Shown: positions 32,833-44,482, numbered from the stretch's first letter. The stretch: 64,000 nt of DNA from Paracentrotus lividus (GCA_940671915.1 CALNVZ010000218.1:602559-666558), one strand, 5' to 3'. Notes: a model not told the origin generated them from the sequence alone. A program made the numbers and translations.

Positions 32833-33150
32833 CTGTCACACTCCGGTGAACGTTCGTTGTCAGGTTTTGTCCGTGAAAGCGGCCAGAAGATTTGAAAATG
32901 CAAAATTCAAAAATTCATTGTTTTGTCACCAGAAACCAGTACATAAATCCGTCTCTTGTCCAACAGTGTTGCGTTTATGACCGCTTGTCCTGAATGATTC
33001 ATGCATATATGCGGTGTGTATGTGAATACGTCTTTAGCGGAGATAAAAGTGGGGGAATGACCAAGCAAAGTACGCACACAGGATAAGACGCACAACCACC
33101 GGACAAGGACCGGATCAGTTTCCCATCCGTTCACCGGAAAAGTGTGACAG
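32833..33150. mobile_element. Foldback MITE, about 318 bp
   Basis: Ends CTGTCACACTCCGGTGAACG (32833-32852) and CGTTCACCGGAAAAGTGTGACAG; the right end is the complement with a 3-4 nt insertion. Inner motifs (GGTTTTGTCCGTG left, CGGACAAGG right) also pair. The motif CGTTCGTTGTC...TTTTGTCCG resembles that of the element at 27798. Confidence 0.65.
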
Positions 33151-33959
33151 CTTCATCGGTAAGAGCCTGCACTATGATGTAACGTTGCTCGTCACTTTAA
33201 GAAGGTCAATGAGAATTGCAAGAGGATGTTGGGACGTTAATATCACTCGGGTAATAGCATCAATATCACCCTAGCTTCTTCTGATCGCTTTCCATCAACA
33301 CCCAAGCCCTAGCGCAAGATATTCCAAAGCCTCCGAAAACTCACGGCGGTAATTTTCAATCAAGTGTAGAACGTCACTCACACCCGATTCATATTGAAAG
33401 GACTTGATGGGAATGTAACCAAAGGAGATTGAGTTTGCTGCATCGTCATATGGTTCTTGCATCCGTTAAATGGGAAGAATTTTGCTGAAATTAGGCCATC
33501 GAGGCTTGTTTAAATGTTCCTCGACAGAAAGCGAAGTCTTTCCTATGTTGTGGCGGTTTGTCTGTAGAAGAGTGTAGCAAATACGCCGACGTGTCTGTGA
33601 TGAATGCCTCGTTATGAAGTTAACCGAATCCTTCTGGTTTTTGATCACGTGACATAAATTTTGCAGGTGGAGCATCATGAGTACGTAATCGATCTTGTCT
33701 ATTCCTTTAATTGTAATTGATTTCAAACTTTTCATTAAAACTAGCAGAGAGAAAGAGATGGAGAATAGCTAAGAAAGGAGGGAAGATATCATGAGAATAT
33801 CAAAAGAGGTACAAGTTGCTGTGGAGGGGAGACAAAACTTTTCTAAAACCCTTTCCCTTCCCTCAAGGTAGAAATGAAAGTGATTGATAAAGCTGATCAG
33901 GAAGTCTGACATTGTTGCCATGGTTACACCGAATCCATGAAAATGTTTTCTCTCCTCCA

Positions 33960-33961
<2 letters not shown>
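33151..33961. other. Unique sequence
   Basis: No gene supported; the 89-codon antisense frame at 33466-33735 lacks recognisable features. Confidence 0.45.
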
Positions 33962-34003
<42 letters not shown>

Positions 34004-34085
34004 TCCTTCTTTCTCCATCTCCCCTCTCTCTCTCTCTCTCTCTCCCTCTCCCTCCTTCTCTCTCTCACTCTCTCTCTTTCTCTCT
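33962..34085. repeat. (CT)n compound microsatellite
   Basis: 124-bp pyrimidine tract with CCCTCTCC interruptions. Arg/Glu-rich and Ser/Leu-rich ORFs of 72-144 codons across it are artefacts of the repeat. Confidence 0.95.
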
Positions 34086-34262
34086 GTGTGTAACGATATA
34101 TTGAAAGTTGAAACACGTAAAAGGACATAGGACAGCGAAACTGTTGTCGAACAGAATATCTTGGAACATGAGAGCGTCCATGTGCACAAGACGAGTATAG
34201 CATTTCATCTCACATTGAAATGGATATCAGGTTTGGAAGACACTGTTCTTTTTGGATCATGT

Positions 34263-34972
34263 GTTTAGCCTGACAAGAAAGATAGGCGTGAATCAGTAAG
34301 CTTCAATTGACAATCATCTCATGTATAATTATATCGAGGCTGCTTGGGTGGTTTATATCCACTTTGTCTAACAGCATTTGATATATTTCTCCGTTTGCCT
34401 AATACCATATTGGCTAAAGCCCTTAGATCTATTCACAATTTTGTCTAATTTACCCTTGGTCCAATGCATAATTGGTCTAATGACCAGTTAGTCTGATTTC
34501 CAATTCCTTTAATTACCTTTGGATCTAACTGCTTTTTCGTCTAATTCCTAAATGAATATTTGGTCTATTACCAGTTTGTTACACGTATAGACAAAGTGGT
34601 GTTAGCCCAAGTTGACATTAGACGAAATGTGAATTAGACAAAATGTTAAATAGGCGAAGTAAAAATTTGACCTAAGGGTCTTCTTCTTCTTCTTCTTCTC
34701 GAGTCCTTTCTCCTATTCTACTGTTTGATTTGTAATTAATCTGATTACATTTAAATATCATAGTATATATATACCTAAGGGTAATTAGACGACTTTGTTG
34801 TAGATGAAAAAGAATTAGACCAAGTGTGATGAGACGAAACGGGTGTTAGTCAAAGTTGGTTTAGACGAAACGGAAATTTACCGTCGAATCATCGGTTTAG
34901 CATGAAAAGAAAGATAGGCGTGAATTATCAGGCTTCTGGTCAACGGCCTGTTTAACAATCATCTCATGCATG
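34263..34972. mobile_element. Putative insertion between direct repeats, rich in GTCTAA motifs
   Basis: A segment of about 65-75 bp containing AAGAAAGATAGGCGTGAAT and ACAATCATCTCATG occurs at 34263-34326 and again at 34894-34970. Between them (about 34330-34890) many short motifs (T)TTGTCTAA on the left half and TTAGAC(A/G)AA on the right half form an overall inverted symmetry. The flanking repeats could be a target-associated duplication or ancestral tandem copies. A (TTC)n run lies at 34681-34700. Confidence 0.6.
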
Positions 34973-35559
34973 GATGCGGAAACTACTGGGGCCTGCGAAG
35001 GATGCGAGGAAAATAATTGCGCAATGTTAACACGATTGAGATGTGATGAACATAAAGCAATGACTGTAGGTCGACCAACAATATTTCACAATACTTAGAG
35101 TGTTGAGTTGTCATGGCTTCGTTGATTTAAAAAAAAAAGGCAGACTTTTTTTTTTATTTTTTTTTTTTATTGTTTTTGCTTTTCTTTTAATGAAATGAAA
35201 ATGTGCATTTGTTAACACGCTAAGTCTTAGACACTTATTAATGTGAGATTTTAAAATCAAATATTGTTTAATGACAAAAATGTTTCAAACACTTGCTTAG
35301 CAAAAGCATCATCATTATACGTTGGAAACAGATGTTCCCAAACATGATCGTAAGAAAACTTCATGTCTCAAATTAGTACAGAATATTTTAAATTTTAAAA
35401 CATTTGATAACTTTTTGATCTTCTTGTATACAACCTCCTTTATAAGCTGACTATGAGTATAAACTAATCTAAAACCCACAGCTAAGTGACCTTTAAAGGA
35501 ATAAGATCGTTTAAAAAAAAAAATAAAAAAAAAACCGCTTTGCTGGGTTTATCATCTCC
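34973..35559. other. Unique sequence with A- and T-runs
   Basis: A-run (about 35131-35140) and T-rich tract (35147-35190) are complementary and close together. An A-rich tract covers 35512-35534. Nothing else recognised. Confidence 0.5.
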
Positions 35560-35945
35560 GCGCGCGTTTTTGTAATGTGGACATCCGCGTTCAAAACATT
35601 TGTCGACTCCGCTGACATGGCACAATAATAAACGGTATTGCGTATTTAAATGAAAAATTGAATAGCGTTCCCTACGTTACAAAGTCCTGGATCATAACCC
35701 CTTAAAACGGTAAGGCTTGTTAAGTTTTTGAAGAAATAGCTGAAAATAATGCATTTATGACCGGCACATTCATAAAGGCTAGAATATTTGTTGACTCTGC
35801 TGACTTTGCAAGATAATAAATGGGATTGCGTTTAAAAAAAAAATAAAAAAAAATAAAAAATTTAAAAAAAAATGAACAGCGTTCTCTATGTTACCAAGTC
35901 CGGGATCGTAGCCCTTTAAGATAGTGAGGCAAATTCTGTAGAAAT
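35560..35945. repeat. Diverged tandem duplication, unit about 205 bp
   Basis: Blocks TTTGTCGACTCCGCTGACA, ATAATAAACGGTATTGCGT, AGCGTTCCCTACGTTAC, AAGTCCTGGATCATA and CCCTTAAAACGG in 35600-35712 recur in order at 35788-35925 (for example TTTGTTGACTCTGCTGACT and AAGTCCGGGATCGTAG). The second unit carries an expanded A-rich insert at 35833-35872. Confidence 0.8.
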
Positions 35946-36276
35946 AGATGTAAAGATTGCATGATAAGATGGGTCATTGTATTGGAAATATGCAGAAGGG
36001 GAAAGAAAGACCCAACTCATTAAAGCTTAAATGTCAACAAGAATCGCATTTCTCATTCGACAGTTGTCTCCTCTTGGGAATTTTAGAAGGATTTTCTGCT
36101 GAATTATTTATATCTCTGGCTACTTTTTATTCCATGACGGGGAAAGTTAAACACTGGTGTGCCACAGAATCTTATACATGTTATAGGATGCGGTAGCGAT
36201 CAAATGTATCATTTTATCTTCAGCATGTTTAGTATCGATGGGAAGAGAGGAGGGGGTATGGTGCACTTTTTGGATA
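35946..36276. other. Unique sequence
   Basis: A 79-codon frame at 35957-36196 is not recognisable and lacks support. Confidence 0.45.
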
Positions 36277-36278
36277 TA

Positions 36279-36733
36279 CAGTCTGTGTCAAATAAAATGG
36301 TACAAGTGGAAAACATTTTTTTTATAGTATGAAGATTAATCATAACCTGATATTGCTTGATATTTTTGTAAAGCAGGAAAATCAGACTTTCTTCTGCAAT
36401 CTTTTTATCAAATTTGTTTTTTTAGTTTTTGAGATATGACTAGTTTTCTACAATCAAGAAAAATCCATTTTTTCGCACGCCGTCCCATGCCTTTGTGTAT
36501 AGGTTTCGCATAATGGCTATCAAATGCTCAATTTCGAGTTGTTCCTCGTCGCACAAAATTTAGCATAACTTTTGTAAAACAGTTTTACGAAAGCAAATTA
36601 TACAGAACAAAGCGTATCAGCAGGGAAAATCTGTTGGCTTTATTTTGGTACCACACACACACAATATTTGAAAATATTTCACACCTAAATAATTTTTTTT
36701 CGACTGTACCATTTTTTTTTTTTACACAGACTG
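36279..36733. mobile_element. Tc1/mariner-type MITE, 455 bp, TA target duplication
   Basis: Ends CAGTCTGTGTCAAATAAAAT (36279) and ATTTTTTTTTTTTACACAGACTG (right end at 36733), both followed inward by the complementary GGTAC/GTACC. They are flanked by TA (36277-36278 and 36734-36735). The interior lacks any transposase frame and contains cytosine-poor unique sequence. The ends match the CAGT-type start and TA target preference known for the superfamily. Confidence 0.75.
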
Positions 36734-36735
36734 TA

Positions 36736-39050
36736 TATATGTGGTTTGTGGGATGTAATGCATACCAAAGTATTTTAAATAGGTTTTGAGATATTTGAAT
36801 TTAGGACAAATCAACAAAATTAAGAACTTTCATAATAATATTGTATCTTTGTGTTTTGACAAAGCTAACGTTTTGTTTTTGTTCAGCTTTGATTTTGTAT
36901 TTACAAGTAATGTAAATAGTTTTAATGGGTACAAGAAGGATGGATGATGTTTTTATCATTATTTTCACCGAGATTTAAAAATATTTCGCACTTGAACGTG
37001 CGAACAATCTAATTTTAATTTCTGTCTTCATTAAAGCATATATAGCTGTCATTTTAACATGTATGAAAAAAATATCCGACGGTCGGGCATGAAATATTTA
37101 AAGCATGTTTTTATCTGCTCGATTTGTCTCTGGTTTATCGACAAAGATGGTCTAAATTTCTCTTTGAAACAATCGATGTTGGATATTTTGTCGCGAATTA
37201 TTTTCATTAGAGCGGAGAAGAAAACAAAATTTATCCGACAGAAATGTTGCGTGCGTCATTGGTTCGCTAGATGCGCATTACATTCATGTTGTTGTTCATA
37301 CTTAATGTCGACCCCCGGGCTTTGCTTTTTACTCTTATTGAAAACGTGACTCGAAATTCAGATCCTTTTAGAATATATCTTTCTGTCTGTTTTGCTTTAA
37401 ATTGCACATTCCCAGGAGCAAGCCACTTTTCTCTCAATTATTTCAGGCAACCTCAGAAACTTGTCTTCAACTGAAAGACTCATGAATTACTCTTTGCAAC
37501 ATTTTCACACTGTTGAAGTAACCCGTACACGAGCGCATGTGAAAAAACAAAACAAGTATATTTCATCTTCGTTACTTGTAGGGTTTTCCCCCAAATAGTT
37601 TGTAAAATGCAGGCCCCGTGCCTTGAAATGAGTTTAATAATTCAATTTCTTGATTAAACAGGTTTAAAGTAAACCATTTGCAACTTGTTATTATGTTTTC
37701 AATATGCATGTATAAAATAAACGAAATGTCTATTTATACGTCAGCTCTTTGGTTATTGAAATGGTGATATTTAGGCCTAAAGAAAATGTAAAACATTGCT
37801 ATGGAAAAATACATATTTCTGCTTAAAATGTTTAGAAATAGATTATCGATTACCTGTTATCATTAATTGATACATTATTATCAATCAAGAAAACATTTTA
37901 TGAAATGGTACTAGCTGACAACATTATTGTTCATTTGTAATTTGTGATCTCTGGAATTCAGGACAAAATAAAACCGTGGTCTTGCATTTGAAGACTAGTC
38001 TTCACTTTTCCCTTTAGCTATACCTATCTTGTAAACATGGAATGCACTTGAAAAGAAAAGGATACAACCAGATTGTTGAAGTAGAAATGTTTCTGAGTTC
38101 TCTCATTGTGAACGAAATCTTAGGAAACAGGTCAGCTTGCCATTGGAAATGTGTTAAGCCCGATAGGGGGCCTGGTAATGTACGCTTTAATGACCCCTCT
38201 TTTCTTGAATACTTAAACGCCCCTAAACATGGTCTCTCCTTTCATACATTCAACTCTTAAATTGACAGGATGAAACAAGGAAGAAGATACTTGAAATTTT
38301 CTGCCATGATGTTTGCGAGTGAAAAGGTTATACCTTGTATGTAGAGATTACCCGGCAATACGGGGAGGGGTAAATCAAATTTGTTTTTGCATAATGTTGA
38401 TGTTTATTTCTGACTTTTTAAGATGATTTATGCAAGCCATTTATTAATTATGATCCTCATGGCCGAACAGTGAATTCCTGCACAGCTTCTTTTTCGTTTC
38501 TTTTACAAAAGTGAGCAATGGTCAATCAAATATGAATTAATTTTCGAACTTTTTGGTGTCATAGTTATAGCTGAGGATATAAGCTTTCTGCATATAATCC
38601 TTTCCCAAAGAATCATGTATATTTTTTGTTTAATAGGTTATGGTAACCATTTCAAACGTGTATACTATTATAAGATGTCCTCTAGAAACGTTTGTTGTTT
38701 GTTTCAAAGAATATCATATTATCATGTATTCATTAGTATCCATTTTCAGCATGTTTAGGGATAGTATTCCAGTAATCATAGCCGAATGGGAAGGAAGTCT
38801 CGTGTTCGCAAAAAAGGGGAAAGCAAGACAGGATATAGGATTGCAGTATCGGGAAATCATTGGGCCTCACTACCTCCACGGATAGTAGACGGTGAAAGAG
38901 CAGCTGCTACTCAAAATACCGCGTTTAAATTGAGCAAGTTGGGATGAACAGAGAATATAAAATCCCTAGAGAGGTATCATGATCCAACAGACATACAATG
39001 GCTGACTTCTTCGAGTTAAACAAGATATGCAAAGCAATGCAAAGCGAGTA
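36736..39050. other. Unique AT-rich sequence
   Basis: Several ORFs of 60-96 codons (37059-37349, 38042-38260, 38640-38885) have no recognisable domains or splice context. One TAGGCCTA is present (37771-37778). Confidence 0.45.
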
Positions 39051-39310
39051 GGTCTGGGGAGAAAGCTACACGATAAGCTTCATCCCCGTACACGAAGAAA
39101 AAGACGCCATCGTTGATCACGTGATCGCGCGAAGGCGACACGGCGGATCAGTGGTACTCATGATCTCTGCATCGCGCGCCGTGCTCCCAAGAGACGCGCG
39201 GTCAATGAGAATCCGTGTAATGAAACAAGCGTGGCGTACGTCACGCATAGATCACTGCGTGTATGTTGAATGGGGTCGGTCCCACGAGTGCTATGTTGGG
39301 TTAGTACTCG
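39051..39310. promoter_or_regulatory. CpG-dense island, candidate promoter/enhancer
   Basis: I count about 27 CpGs in roughly 250 bp, far above the surroundings. It holds a perfect 12-bp palindrome GATCACGTGATC with a CACGTG E-box (39115-39126), clustered GCGCG runs (39126-39131, 39173-39178, 39195-39200) and TACGTCACG (39237-39245), close to a CRE. A 72-codon frame (39121-39339, +) crosses it but has no recognisable features. Confidence 0.4.
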
Positions 39311-39910
39311 TGAAAGATACTGACATTCAATTTGAGTGACAGGTTAATAGGGAATTCGCAAAGAAATCAAGAAACAGAAAACAATCTGACTAGGATTAAA
39401 TAAACGATATTAAAAGAGTATTATTTAATAGTAAAATAATAACGGACCCGCCATAAGAAGTAAAAAGCTAGTCCTGCATAAAATCTAGTGTACAGTCAGT
39501 TGTGTTTTTAACACCTCCCAAAAGCGGTCATAATTATATGAAATCTATCATTAGATTAATGTATTTTGTAAAACCTGCATCACTCTGTCTGTTTCCCATA
39601 GGTGGTCTCGATTTTGTGTTTTCTCCTTGCCTTACATCGAGTATAGGCCTAATTTATCGTTTAGATAATTTATCATTATTTTCTTGATCATCCTAAGTAA
39701 CAAAGTGCCATGTGTTCTATATGCACTGATGTGTACCATATTGATTTTGTTTATACTTGTATCTTATTTCAAATTTTTATCCAACTTTCTTATCTTTTCT
39801 GCTCTTTGTTCCAATTACACCATTTTATCCTAGCCTCACACTGGCTGTATCGATTAATTCCAGTCGACCCCAACGAATCTCGTCTTGCGAGAACTAAAAT
39901 CAGGTCTCGA
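39311..39910. other. Unique AT-rich sequence
   Basis: One TAGGCCTA near 39645. Nothing else recognised. Confidence 0.45.
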
Positions 39911-40137
39911 TGAAAGAAAAAATGATGGAGAAAGAGAGACAGAGAGAGAGAGAAAGAGAGAGAGAGAGAGGTGGAGAAGGAGAGACTGAGAGAGAGAAAG
40001 AGTGAGAGGTGGAGAAAGAGAGACTGAGAGACGAGAGGAAGAGAGAGAGAAAGATTGGTTGTCGGGAATGACATAAAGGAAGAGAAAGTGAGAGGAAGAG
40101 AGAGAGAGAGAGAGAGGTAAAAAGGAAGAGAACACGA
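39911..40137. repeat. (GA)n compound microsatellite / purine tract
   Basis: About 225 bp of AG-rich sequence with internal longer repeats (GAGAGGTGGAGAA...GAGACTGAGAG twice). Antisense Ser/Leu-rich ORFs are artefacts. Confidence 0.95.
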
Positions 40138-41007
40138 GACACTGTTCTGCTCATCTCCAAAGTAATTGTCTATCTTTTCGTCGCTCGAAGCACTCGTGTC
40201 CGCTTTACGAACCTGGTGCGTGACTTATCGACAGATTGCTAGGGTTGTACATCTCTCAGGTGACCCGTCATGTGACCGGGATATCGTAGTATCGATTTCA
40301 CCAACCCTAACCTCATATCGTCTGTCTGTCATGTGGTTTGTCTTTCTGTGTCATGTGATTCATTTCGATTTCTCGGTAATTAATTTATTGTTGTTAATTT
40401 AATTTGGAAATCATTTAGATGTTTTAGATAACTATTTTTACTGGGAAATTGTCGGCATTTGCCCGTTTTTGTTCAGCTTTTCATTTTCGGTTTTATAATT
40501 CAATGCTGTCAATCAGTTTTTAAAAATATATATTTGACGTTTAAAACGTAAGATGTTTCCACATTCAGAAAGTCCACCTTTTAAGAGGTCAATAGTCTAC
40601 CACGTTTGTTACCGTGTATGGGTAAGCATGGACATGGTCGATTTGTTCGTACAAGAGGGTGTCTGACCAATATTTCATGTAAATGGCAATTGATTTGACC
40701 TATATTAACCCACCATAGAGAGCCCGTGAAAGTCAAACAAACCCATTGGGTATATCCTGCTTGTTTCTTCGTCTCTTTGAAGAAATATACAGAAATCATG
40801 AAGAATTAAAAAGAAAAGATAGAGAAGAAGGAGCAAAAGAAGGATATAATGTACATGTATATCATATATAGCATGAAACAAACTCTGAAATATTTCGCCT
40901 TTGGCGTATCAATGAGAAAAGACTTTAATTGCACGAATATTTGCTTTCGACTCGCTGATTATTATTATTATTATTTTTTTTTTTTTTAGTTCTTACATCA
41001 CTTGGCC
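40138..41007. other. Unique sequence
   Basis: A (TTA)n/T-run lies at 40962-40987. No gene supported. Confidence 0.45.
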
Positions 41008-41042
41008 ATGTTGGCATTGATATAATATATCAATGCCAACAT
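41008..41042. repeat. Perfect hairpin, 16-bp stem, 3-nt loop
   Basis: ATGTTGGCATTGATAT, loop AAT, then ATATCAATGCCAACAT. The stem is perfect over 16 bp. Too short for a typical microRNA precursor; may be a cruciform-prone site or the remnant of a small inverted duplication. Confidence 0.9.
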
Positions 41043-42620
41043 ATATAATATGTTCTTGACAACGGACTGCAAAAATCATGAAAAATATCAACTTCACTTT
41101 TGTTTTCCATCACAAGTTGTCACATGTAAGATTTTTTCCCTGGAGATAAAAAGCTTCTACAAAATAATTTAATTTCATTCCCGTTGCTCGAAGGTTCCGA
41201 AATGCTAATTTATTTAGAAAGCGGTGTGATGTTTGGCGAGGTAATTTACAGTTTGTCTTGCGATTAATTGGCATTCAATAAACGTGCTGGAATTAATCTT
41301 GTTTGTTCGTAACAGGTTTGAGCGTAAAGACGAGGCAGGGGGCTTGGCACAGGGAGGCTTATATTTGCATAATACCAGTGTCTGCTAAGTGAAAACAGTT
41401 ATCGTATGAGAGTAAAGATTCGATGCTAAGTGTGATTATTTTTGCTAGCGTGATTGTCAGCATCTAATCTGTGATTTTTAAAAAGTCTATAGAGATTATG
41501 AATAGGCCAATGATGAATAACTGTTAAGTATTTCATCTACTGTCAATGTTATTTGCATTCAAACTGTTCCATCCTGCATAAAAATACGATCTCACAAGAT
41601 TAATTGTTTAAATTGATGCCCAAAATTGTTCATATTTGCGTAGATCATCAATTATTTTTACAGGAAAATACTTAAAATGAATACAAAAGATGTGACCGTA
41701 AAAAATTGTCGACCTTGAAATACCAGTTCCATTTGAAATATTATATTCACTGTCTTGAAAACAATTACAGGAAGGTATTAATCTACCTGACCTAGGGAGA
41801 GGTAATGAAATATTATTCGTTTGCATTGATGCATGCGTGAATAATTTTTGTTGTACGATGTAATAAACCGAGTGAGAATTCATACATAATTTCAAGACAA
41901 CGATTGTAATACTTAATTTTATATTAAAAAATATAACAAAATAATACTTTGTTTTTGTATGACATTGTCAAAATAAAACAAAAGGGACAACAATTATATC
42001 AAAGGTGATATACGTAAAAGTACAAAAAGAAAGACATAATTAAAAAAAATTTACAAACTTAACAACTGCAAAAGCATGGTTCAAAATGGTCATCCCACAA
42101 AGCATGCTGCATATTTTTGGAGGGTAAAAAATCGTCGACCTTTGAAATGTCGTTTCTTTGTTAAATATTGTAATCACTGCCATGAAAATAGTAATAGGTG
42201 ATTAGAAATCTAGACATGCTAGAGACGCTGTTTTTATAAGTCCTTACTATAAAATAATTCATACTACTCTTTTAAAAAGGATACATCTTAATTTCCATCT
42301 CTGTGGTAATTTTGACTCGTGTGCAACTAGGTGTGTGATTCCCAAGACATTGCGAATGTGACAAATACCCGACCAAAAATATGCTTCAGTCCCATCCATA
42401 AATAATGACGTCTGCTCACCGTGTCTTCTGGGGGTGTTCCATGGAAGGACTTGTCGGACGTTTTATCCGACAAATTTGCTCTCAGTCAATCAGATGCATG
42501 CATTTTAGTAGCTTATAACAATTGTCAGTGAGAATCAGCGAATATTTGTTTCATGAAATGCTCCCCTGATCACGGTCGCGAGGTTTGAAACCCAATTTCC
42601 AATCGAAAATTCTCACATCT
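41043..42620. other. Unique sequence with an octamer-like motif
   Basis: ATTTGCAT (41363-41370), the known POU-factor octamer complement, sits in a block without microsatellites (about 41180-41500). No gene or element recognised. Function is not shown. Confidence 0.35.
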
Positions 42621-42745
42621 GTGCCCTGTATCATAATATACAATAGATCTTACGATAGATACCAATCGTAAGTCTATGGTAAACTGTGTATTAAAGTTAT
42701 AATCGGTCGTAAGATTGATCGCATCTCTTTTATGTTACAGGGCAC
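42621..42745 (+). mobile_element. Family A MITE, copy 6 (125 bp)
   Basis: Left end GTGCCCTGTATCATAATATA, right end TTTTATGTTACAGGGCAC, core CCAATCGTAAGTCTATGG. Confidence 0.9.
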
Positions 42746-42889
42746 TAGTCCATTTTTTCTCCTTTGCCTCAGGCTAAAATAACTTTCCTCTTGGAGCCAT
42801 GGGAAATGGATTTTGAGGTGAGAAAACGGGGAAAATTTGAGAGACATAATTGAGCCATCAGTGATTTCTGATGTCGATCATGTGGTAAA

Positions 42890-43127
42890 TATGAATATAA
42901 AAAGAGCCCAAGTCCACGAAAGTTCATTTCGAGTAAATCAAGATAAACTGAATGATTTTTGTGTGTAGTCAATGGAGATTTGAGTAGTTTTTCATTAATT
43001 TCAGGCATTTTGGTGCAGAATTCAGTGCTGTAAATTGTACACAAGATGGACTCACGTATGAGCAACAGTCTTCCATGGTTAACTCAATTTGGCCAAGAGA
43101 TGGACTTGGGCCTTTTTTATATTCATA
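42890..43127. mobile_element. MITE-like element, about 238 bp
   Basis: Left end TATGAATATAAAAAGAGCCC followed by AAGTCCA (42890-42916) is complementary to the right end TGGACTTGGGCC followed by TTTTTTATATTCATA (43101-43127). Terminal repeats are about 26 bp with one or two indels. The 98-codon antisense frame crossing it is fortuitous. Confidence 0.7.
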
Positions 43128-44208
43128 AATTAACGTGACATACGTGGAATTTCGATGCTAATTTTTAATCACGTATTTGAGATTTTCGAGTCAATAGCGG
43201 TCTAAATCGAACTTCCCATGCAAAAAGAAAAAGTTATGAATAGTTGCTCCCCCGTTACCATGAATGGGAAAATCAGGGGACCAGAAATATTATTTATATA
43301 ATAAAATTATGCATATTTTTAAAATTACAATTTAATCACTCTGCTTGTTGTAATGTACTGGTTGTTATTGAACAATATCAAGTCATGACCAGCACTAAAT
43401 ATTTGTGGTGTTCTTGATCGGAAATAAGAAATATTTTGAGTGGAATTCAACTGAATTATGCGGCGGTCACATGTACACAACACAAGACCAACGCATTGAA
43501 AATTTGTGAAAATTGCAGATTACGAGCACACAGAGCGTATACATAGACAACACATATTAAAATAAGTAACGAATGCACATCGTTGGCTAAGCGCGCTCGA
43601 CAAATGAGTAACGCACGACTAGCGCTTACTGCGCATTTGCCATGCGTCGTACATGATTGTGATTGCGCCATTAAACAAGGACCAAATGTTTGAATGAAAC
43701 GATCAAGACTGCACAGTGACGGTGAATGGAATACACCGTAACACCTGTGTTTGAATCGTCAACAAACAGTAACAACTTATCCTCTCGGATGACACAAATT
43801 GATAACATTGCCGTTAGGTTAGTTTCAGGTTCATAGGAATTACCTGGGTTAATGTCTCCAAAGAAGTCAACACATTAGGTATCGGTTTAAGAAAACCGAA
43901 TGAACCTAATATAGCTTTGAACCGAAGGCAATGAGGTATTTTGATTGCCTTTCAATAACTACTAAAGGGTTTATTGAAGTGCTACCGGGTTAATTGAACC
44001 CCATCGGGTCAATCTGAAGGTGATCTTTGAGGTCTGATAATTAAAATTGCCTGCAGAGAGAAGCTCGTATTTCAAGGTGACTTTCGGATTGTTTATCATG
44101 CAATAGATTTGTTCATTGGAATACTTAAACATAAAACAATAAAACCACAAAACCACAAATGAAAGCAACAATGCATTCAAATACAAGCCAAGTTCAAATT
44201 TAGGTTAT
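43128..44208. other. Unique sequence, CpG-containing around 43440-43680
   Basis: A patch at 43560-43670 has several CpGs (AAGCGCGCTCGAC, TAACGCACGAC, CATGCGTCGTAC). No gene supported. Confidence 0.4.
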
Positions 44209-44463
44209 ACACTGCTAAAACGGTGGTGTTAAATACAATAGCGCCACTGGCATTTATAAAGGACATCTCCCATAATGGCGTTGTTGTTGTTGTTGCTTTT
44301 TATATTTTACTGCGCCTGCATTCATTATATGAATATTCACGCCTTATCATTTGCGTTTTTTTTTTTTTTTCATTTCTTTTTTTTTTTCTTCTCTCTTTTT
44401 TTTCTTTTCCTGTATAACAAGGCTTTGATTGAGCACCTTATAGCACCAATGTTTTCGCAGTGT
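44209..44463. mobile_element. MITE-like element, about 255 bp
   Basis: Left end ACACTGCTAAAACGGTGGTG (44209-44228); the right end is the complement of ACACTGCGAAAACATTGGTG (44444-44463), with 16 of 20 positions matching and further pairing inward at GTTA/TAGC. The interior holds a (GTT)n stretch and T-runs (44353-44407). Confidence 0.65.
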
Positions 44464-44482
44464 AATGCTCCGACCAGCAAAA

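Noticed and set aside
33769..34203. 144-codon antisense ORF and neighbours
   Set aside because: Composed of Arg-Glu repeats from the CT microsatellite.
39790..40160. Ser/Leu-rich antisense ORFs of 86-94 codons
   Set aside because: Translation of the GA tract.
43790..43995. GGGTTAATTGAA-like motif reiteration
   Set aside because: Only two or three weak occurrences; no consistent period or inverted structure.
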